Below the pieces are notes generated by a model. That model worked only from the letters and a program-made list of their open reading frames with translations. It made no database searches and was not told where the DNA came from. Both the position numbers and the translations under genes were made by a program. DNA of 8,953 nucleotides. Origin: Flavobacteriaceae bacterium. GTDB lineage: Bacteria > Bacteroidota > Bacteroidia > Flavobacteriales > Flavobacteriaceae. This document shows positions 6,366 through 8,953 of the stretch, piece by piece. The stretch covers positions 1-8,953 of the forward strand of contig JAENXB010000115.1 of NCBI GenBank assembly GCA_016649785.1. The letters run 5' to 3'. Every line of letters starts with the position of its first letter. The first letter of the stretch is position 1.

Positions 6366-7144
6366 TCAGCAAGATCTTTAAGTTTATCCTAAATTCCATT
6401 CCACGGCCATTTTTGATCAGGCTGAGCTATCTTGCAAGGCCAATCCTCAAAGTAGCATTGCGGGGAAATAAATACCAGGATCCAATAGACGGAAGTAGTT
6501 TTAGAAAATTCCTGCCTTACGGATATGAAAACCAACGGGAAAATGTGCTTTCCCCTTCTACCCTTTCCCTGGAGCGTCACAGATTATTATGGCTTTATTT
6601 GAAAAATGAAACCGGGTTTTTTAAGGACAATTTAAAAGTGCTTCACTTTGCCCCTGAACAGGCTTTTTATAACCGATTCAGAAACTTGTCCAATCTGGAT
6701 TATACCACTACCGATTTGAATTCACCACTGGCAGATGTTAAAGCTGATATTTGCGATTTGCCTTTCAAGAACAATACCTACGATTTTATATTGTGCAATC
6801 ACGTATTGGAACATATTCCGGATGATACGAAAGCTATGCAGGAAATTTACAGGATCCTGAAACCGGGAGGCACTGCTATTCTGCAAATTCCCCAGGACCT
6901 AAACAGGCAAGCTACTTTTGAAGACAATAGCATAACATCCCCCAAAGAACGCGCAAAGATATTCGGCCAATATGATCATGTAAGGGTTTATGGCAGGGAT
7001 TTTTTTGACAAGCTTAGGGGAATCGGGTTTAAAGTGGAAGAAGTGAATTACGGTTCAAAATTAAGCCCCGTTGAAATAGACAAATACCGGATCGCAAAAG
7101 AGGAGATCATCCCGGTTTGCACCAAATTGATGCTTCGTACCTAA
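6362..7144 (+). CDS. Class I SAM-dependent methyltransferase
   Basis: A 260-residue protein. The N-terminal part (about 1-35) is basic and hydrophobic (KIFKFILNSIPRPFLIRLSYLARPIL) and may associate with the membrane rather than cross it. A region at 40-75 (DPIDG, FRKFLPYG, LSPSTLSLERHRLLW) resembles the zinc-ribbon-like N-terminus of related methyltransferases, but the cysteine positions are Asp40, Asp43, Ser64 and Thr67. The Rossmann core follows: motif I is LKVLHFAPEQ (91-100), not the usual glycine-rich form; the acidic post-I residue is about Asp118; then ADICDLPF (128-135), YDFILCNHVLEHIPD (140-154, a typical Methyltransf_11 signature) and ILKPGGTAILQIPQ (165-178). Substrate unknown. The start at 6362 overlaps the previous stop (ATGA), so it is translationally coupled as the last gene of the operon. 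Confidence 0.85.
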   Translation: MISKIFKFILNSIPRPFLIRLSYLARPILKVALRGNKYQDPIDGSSFRKFLPYGYENQRENVLSPSTLSLERHRLLWLYLKNETGFFKDNLKVLHFAPEQAFYNRFRNLSNLDYTTTDLNSPLADVKADICDLPFKNNTYDFILCNHVLEHIPDDTKAMQEIYRILKPGGTAILQIPQDLNRQATFEDNSITSPKERAKIFGQYDHVRVYGRDFFDKLRGIGFKVEEVNYGSKLSPVEIDKYRIAKEEIIPVCTKLMLRT

Positions 7145-7205
7145 TATCATAAAGTTTTGAGTGCCTAGAATGCCTGAAGTACAGTAATCTTCAATTATGC
7201 AAGGG

Positions 7206-7227
7206 ATGCAAGACGTAGCATTTTTTT
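7206..7227 (+). terminator. Weak hairpin plus T-tract after the methyltransferase gene
   Basis: ATGC (7206-7209) and GCAT (7218-7221) can form a short stem, followed by seven Ts (7221-7227). The stem is only 4 bp, so efficiency is doubtful. It is the best candidate for ending the 4566-7144 operon before the convergent apbE gene. A 7-base direct repeat ATGCAAG (7197-7203, 7206-7212) overlaps it. Confidence 0.35.
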
Positions 7228-7255
7228 AACTTTATCATGTACCTATTCGTTTCTG

Positions 7256-8293
7256 TCATTCCTTCACCAATACCTTTTCAAATCCTTCCGAGGCAAATAC
7301 ATTTTCCTTGTCATTTTCTTCAGCATAAATAAAATAAACATCCACATTTTCAAGTCTTTCAAGCATTTCCTTGGATTTTTCCAGACCCAGAGCCATAAAT
7401 GCAGTTGCATACGCATCGGCCACAGCGCAATTTTCAGCTAAAACTGATGCGCTTAACAGGTTACTTTTTTCGGACATTCCGGTAATAGGATTGATTGTAT
7501 GGACAAATCTTTGCCCGGTTAGGGAATCTACCCGAAATTTTCTGTAATTCCCGGAAGTAGCCATTGCCCGGTCCTTAAGAGCTAAAGCAGCCTCATAAGT
7601 TCTGTTTTCCTCCGTTTGCATTGGATTATCTATCGCCACGATCCAGGGCTGATCTTTTGCTTTATTCCGCCCCTTTGCCACCAATTCTCCGCCCACCTCA
7701 ATCAAATAATCCTGAACTCCTTTTTTGTCGAGAAAAAGGGCTATAACATCAACGGTATACCCTTTGGCTATAGCGTTGAAATCCAAATAGATTTCCGGCT
7801 GCTGTTTTACAATTTTATTTTCGGCGGTAAGCTTCACTTTGTCAAAGCCTACATATTGCAACATAGAATCAATTTTGATGCGTGTTAATCCATCTGATTG
7901 GCTTCCGGGACCAAAACCATAGGCATTCACCAAATTTCCCACAGTGGGGTCAAAATAGCCGCTGCTCTCCCGATAGATCTTTTTCGAAAAATTAAAAACT
8001 TTCCTGAAATTTTCATCTACACGAATGGAGGTATCCCCCGAATTGATCCTTGAAATATCAGAATCACTTTGATAGGTACTCATAGAGTTGTTGATAACCT
8101 CAAAAATGGAGTCGAGACCTTTTTCAATGTTGAGATTTTCAGGGCCAAATAATTTGATGTGATAGGAGGTTCCTAAGGCTTCTCCGGCGTAAACCTGTTC
8201 TTCGGGACCCGGATTTCCACAGGAAACAAAAAAACTAATTCCTATAAGAGCTACCGCTAAAATTGCTTTATTCAATTTCCTGCAATCCTTCAT
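7256..8293 (-). CDS. apbE: FAD:protein FMN transferase lipoprotein
   Basis: ApbE/Ftp moves FMN from FAD onto Thr residues of exported redox proteins such as NqrB, NqrC and RnfG. From the ATG at 8291-8293 it has 345 residues with a lipoprotein signal (MKDCRKLNKAILAVALIGISF, lipobox FVSC, Cys25), so it is anchored in the periplasm. Family motifs in order: MSTYQSDSDISRIN (71-84), FDPTVGNLVNAYGF (114-127), LDFNAIAKGYTVD (170-182), IEVGGELVAKG (198-208), AIDNP (220-224), ATSGNYRKF (245-253), HTINPITG (265-272) and CAVADAYATAFMALG (289-303), with the metal-binding Asp293 and Thr297. Longer starts exist (8317, 8386) but put a charged, non-signal stretch first and reach further into the upstream gene. 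The chosen start overlaps that gene by 26 bases. The presence of apbE implies that the cell has Na+-NQR or Rnf, although none lies in the window. Confidence 0.94.
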   Translation of the reverse strand: MKDCRKLNKAILAVALIGISFFVSCGNPGPEEQVYAGEALGTSYHIKLFGPENLNIEKGLDSIFEVINNSMSTYQSDSDISRINSGDTSIRVDENFRKVFNFSKKIYRESSGYFDPTVGNLVNAYGFGPGSQSDGLTRIKIDSMLQYVGFDKVKLTAENKIVKQQPEIYLDFNAIAKGYTVDVIALFLDKKGVQDYLIEVGGELVAKGRNKAKDQPWIVAIDNPMQTEENRTYEAALALKDRAMATSGNYRKFRVDSLTGQRFVHTINPITGMSEKSNLLSASVLAENCAVADAYATAFMALGLEKSKEMLERLENVDVYFIYAEENDKENVFASEGFEKVLVKE

Positions 8294-8630
8294 AATTGAC
8301 AATATAATCTTCTTCATGTAAAACTGGTTTTTCATAATCACTTGAGTTGGCCAATCCCACTCCTGCATAAAATATTTTGGCCTCAAATTTCAGTGCATGT
8401 TCTTTAATGCTCTCCATAAATATCCTGTCGATCTCTTTTGGATCGTCCGGATAAGTGATGGCACGCACTACTACAAAATGCACTAGCTTATTTTTTTGGA
8501 CGACAAATTGAGGATTGGATTTTAATTTGCTGTTCACTCCCAGAAACTCGTATCCCTGATCTTCCAAGTCTTTTCCAACAATATTCATTGCCAGATTATG
8601 AAGTTCTTGTTTAGAAAGTTCGTTTTTCAT
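8268..8630 (-). CDS. Conserved 120-residue protein upstream of apbE, possible degenerate YraN-like nuclease fold
   Basis: The start is taken at 8628-8630 (MKNELSKQELHNLAM). The in-frame ATG at 8657 lies upstream of the -7 element (8646-8639), so it would not be transcribed. There is no signal peptide or membrane segment; cytoplasmic. Residues 10-70 run HNLAMNIVGKDLEDQGYEFLG, then VNSKLKSNPQFVVQKN, then KLVHFVVVRAITYPDDP. This order (helix with an acidic end, GY-hydrophobic strand, Asn, polar turn, two strands ending in FVxVxx) resembles the YraN/UPF0102 PD-(D/E)xK fold, but the GEID and EVK catalytic positions read NPQF and VVR. I offer that as inference only. I faintly recall flavobacterial homologues with an NQR-related name, probably by neighbourhood transfer; I do not rely on it. 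It overlaps apbE by 26 bases, so a shared mRNA and a role near FMN transfer are plausible. Confidence 0.7.
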   Translation of the reverse strand: MKNELSKQELHNLAMNIVGKDLEDQGYEFLGVNSKLKSNPQFVVQKNKLVHFVVVRAITYPDDPKEIDRIFMESIKEHALKFEAKIFYAGVGLANSSDYEKPVLHEEDYIVNYEGLQEIE

Positions 8631-8638
8631 ATATGCTT

Positions 8639-8646
8639 CAAAAGTA
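8639..8646 (-). promoter_or_regulatory. Bacteroidota -7 element for the 120-residue protein and apbE
   Basis: On the minus strand this reads TACTTTTG, an exact TAnnTTTG. It ends 9 bases before the ATG at 8630, so the leader would be only a few bases. The -33 element is weak: a TTTAG string about 20 bases upstream, no clear TTG. It lies just downstream of the strong terminator of the preceding gene, which supports a new transcription unit starting here. Confidence 0.55.
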
Positions 8647-8681
8647 CAATTTTTCACATATTTAAACTAAACCTAAACAAG

Positions 8682-8705
8682 AAAGCCCGAAAAATTTCGG
8701 GCTTT
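8682..8705 (-). terminator. Strong hairpin terminator of the T9SS-secreted protein gene
   Basis: AAAGCCCGAA (8682-8691) pairs perfectly with TTCGGGCTTT (8696-8705) around a short A/T loop, a 10-bp stem with a GC-rich centre. It starts 20 bases after the stop of the minus-strand gene at 8726. On that strand the stem ends in CTTT and is followed by CTTGTTTAGG, moderately T-rich. The A-run on the other arm would also give a T-rich end on the plus strand, but no plus-strand gene ends nearby. It separates the secreted protein from the 120-residue protein/apbE unit. Confidence 0.8.
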
Positions 8706-8725
8706 GAAGTATATGCCTAATACTT

Positions 8726-8953
8726 TTATTCTTTTAATAAACGTTTAACAATTTTCCCTTTAGAAGTGTAAATTTCGGCAAAATAAATTCCCGGTTTTAA
8801 ATCGGCTATATCTATTTCGTCAATACTTGAATTGGTCGAAGCTTTAAAATCTTTTAGAATTATTCTGCTTATATGTAAAATTCTAATATGTTTGATTTGG
8901 GCTGATTGATTATTTGAAAATTGAAACAATCCTTTTCCCGGATTTGGATATAC
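8726..8953 (-). CDS. C-terminal end of a T9SS-secreted protein (Por type A sorting domain), 5'-truncated by the window
   Basis: The frame is open to the right edge; 75 residues plus the stop are visible. They form a type A sorting domain: VYPNPGKGLFQF at the edge (usual form YPNPxxGxF), a middle with RILHISRIIL, and the ending DIADLKPGIYFAEIYTS, then GKIVKRLLKE. Such domains direct proteins through the type IX secretion system, after which they are cleaved and the cargo is released or attached to the cell surface. The internal TTG near 8929 is not a start. The secreted passenger domain lies outside the window, so the function of the protein cannot be told. The presence of the domain implies that the organism has T9SS. 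Confidence 0.9.
   Translation of the reverse strand, partial: VYPNPGKGLFQFSNNQSAQIKHIRILHISRIILKDFKASTNSSIDEIDIADLKPGIYFAEIYTSKGKIVKRLLKE

Noticed and set aside
7616..7888. 90-codon plus-strand open frame inside apbE
   Set aside because: It is antisense to conserved ApbE motifs and has no recognisable protein features.
8294..8386. 31-residue N-terminal extension of ApbE
   Set aside because: It would bury the lipoprotein signal peptide behind a charged, tryptophan-rich stretch that is simply the other frame of the upstream gene.
8631..8657. Nine-residue N-terminal extension (from 8657) of the protein upstream of apbE
   Set aside because: It would start upstream of the TAnnTTTG element at 8646-8639, and the added residues are not similar to the rest.

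Overview
The window is low-GC DNA from a member of the Bacteroidota, most likely a Flavobacteriaceae-type marine or soil flavobacterium. Three things point that way. Promoters carry the Bacteroidota -7 element TAnnTTTG with very short leaders and no Shine-Dalgarno sequence. A type IX secretion (Por) sorting domain sits at the right edge. The proteins look like flavobacterial versions of their families: a BT0820-like HAD protein, a YkuD_2 transpeptidase, and loosely lipoboxed lipoproteins.

Left block (1-1826): two different cell-wall L,D-transpeptidases face each other. The first is a YcbB/LdtD-type enzyme, cut by the window edge and split by a single-base frameshift at about 761-768, just before its catalytic His and Cys. 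The second is an exported YkuD_2 protein on the minus strand. Their stop codons share the palindrome TTAA, so no intergenic space exists.

Gap 1827-2407: about 580 bases of AT-rich sequence with no convincing gene. It holds one possible small ORF or gene relic at 2135-2272 and, at its right end, the gpmI promoter.

Central block (2408-7144, plus strand): gpmI (glycolytic phosphoglycerate mutase) is followed after 4 bases by a thioredoxin-fold lipoprotein with a CGDS active site. After a weak hairpin and a promoter almost touching the next start codon come four tightly packed genes: a small HAD phosphatase-like protein, map (methionine aminopeptidase), a NUMOD4/HNH-like DNA-binding protein and a SAM-dependent methyltransferase. 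They are joined by ATGA overlaps or a 4-base gap and look like one operon.

Right block (7145-8953, minus strand): apbE (periplasmic FMN transferase lipoprotein) is preceded by, and overlaps, a conserved 120-residue protein that shares its promoter. Upstream of these lies a strong hairpin terminator belonging to a T9SS-secreted protein, of which only the C-terminal sorting domain is inside the window.

Most of the window is housekeeping chromosome. No mobile element, CRISPR array, tRNA or rRNA was seen. The most interesting points are several proteins that keep a fold but seem to have lost its usual active or metal-binding residues: the HNH-like protein, a possible YraN-like nuclease fold, the methyltransferase's zinc-ribbon positions, and the one-cysteine thioredoxin. 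The frameshifted transpeptidase, whose interrupted site could be read through by +1 slippage at CCC-C, is the other.
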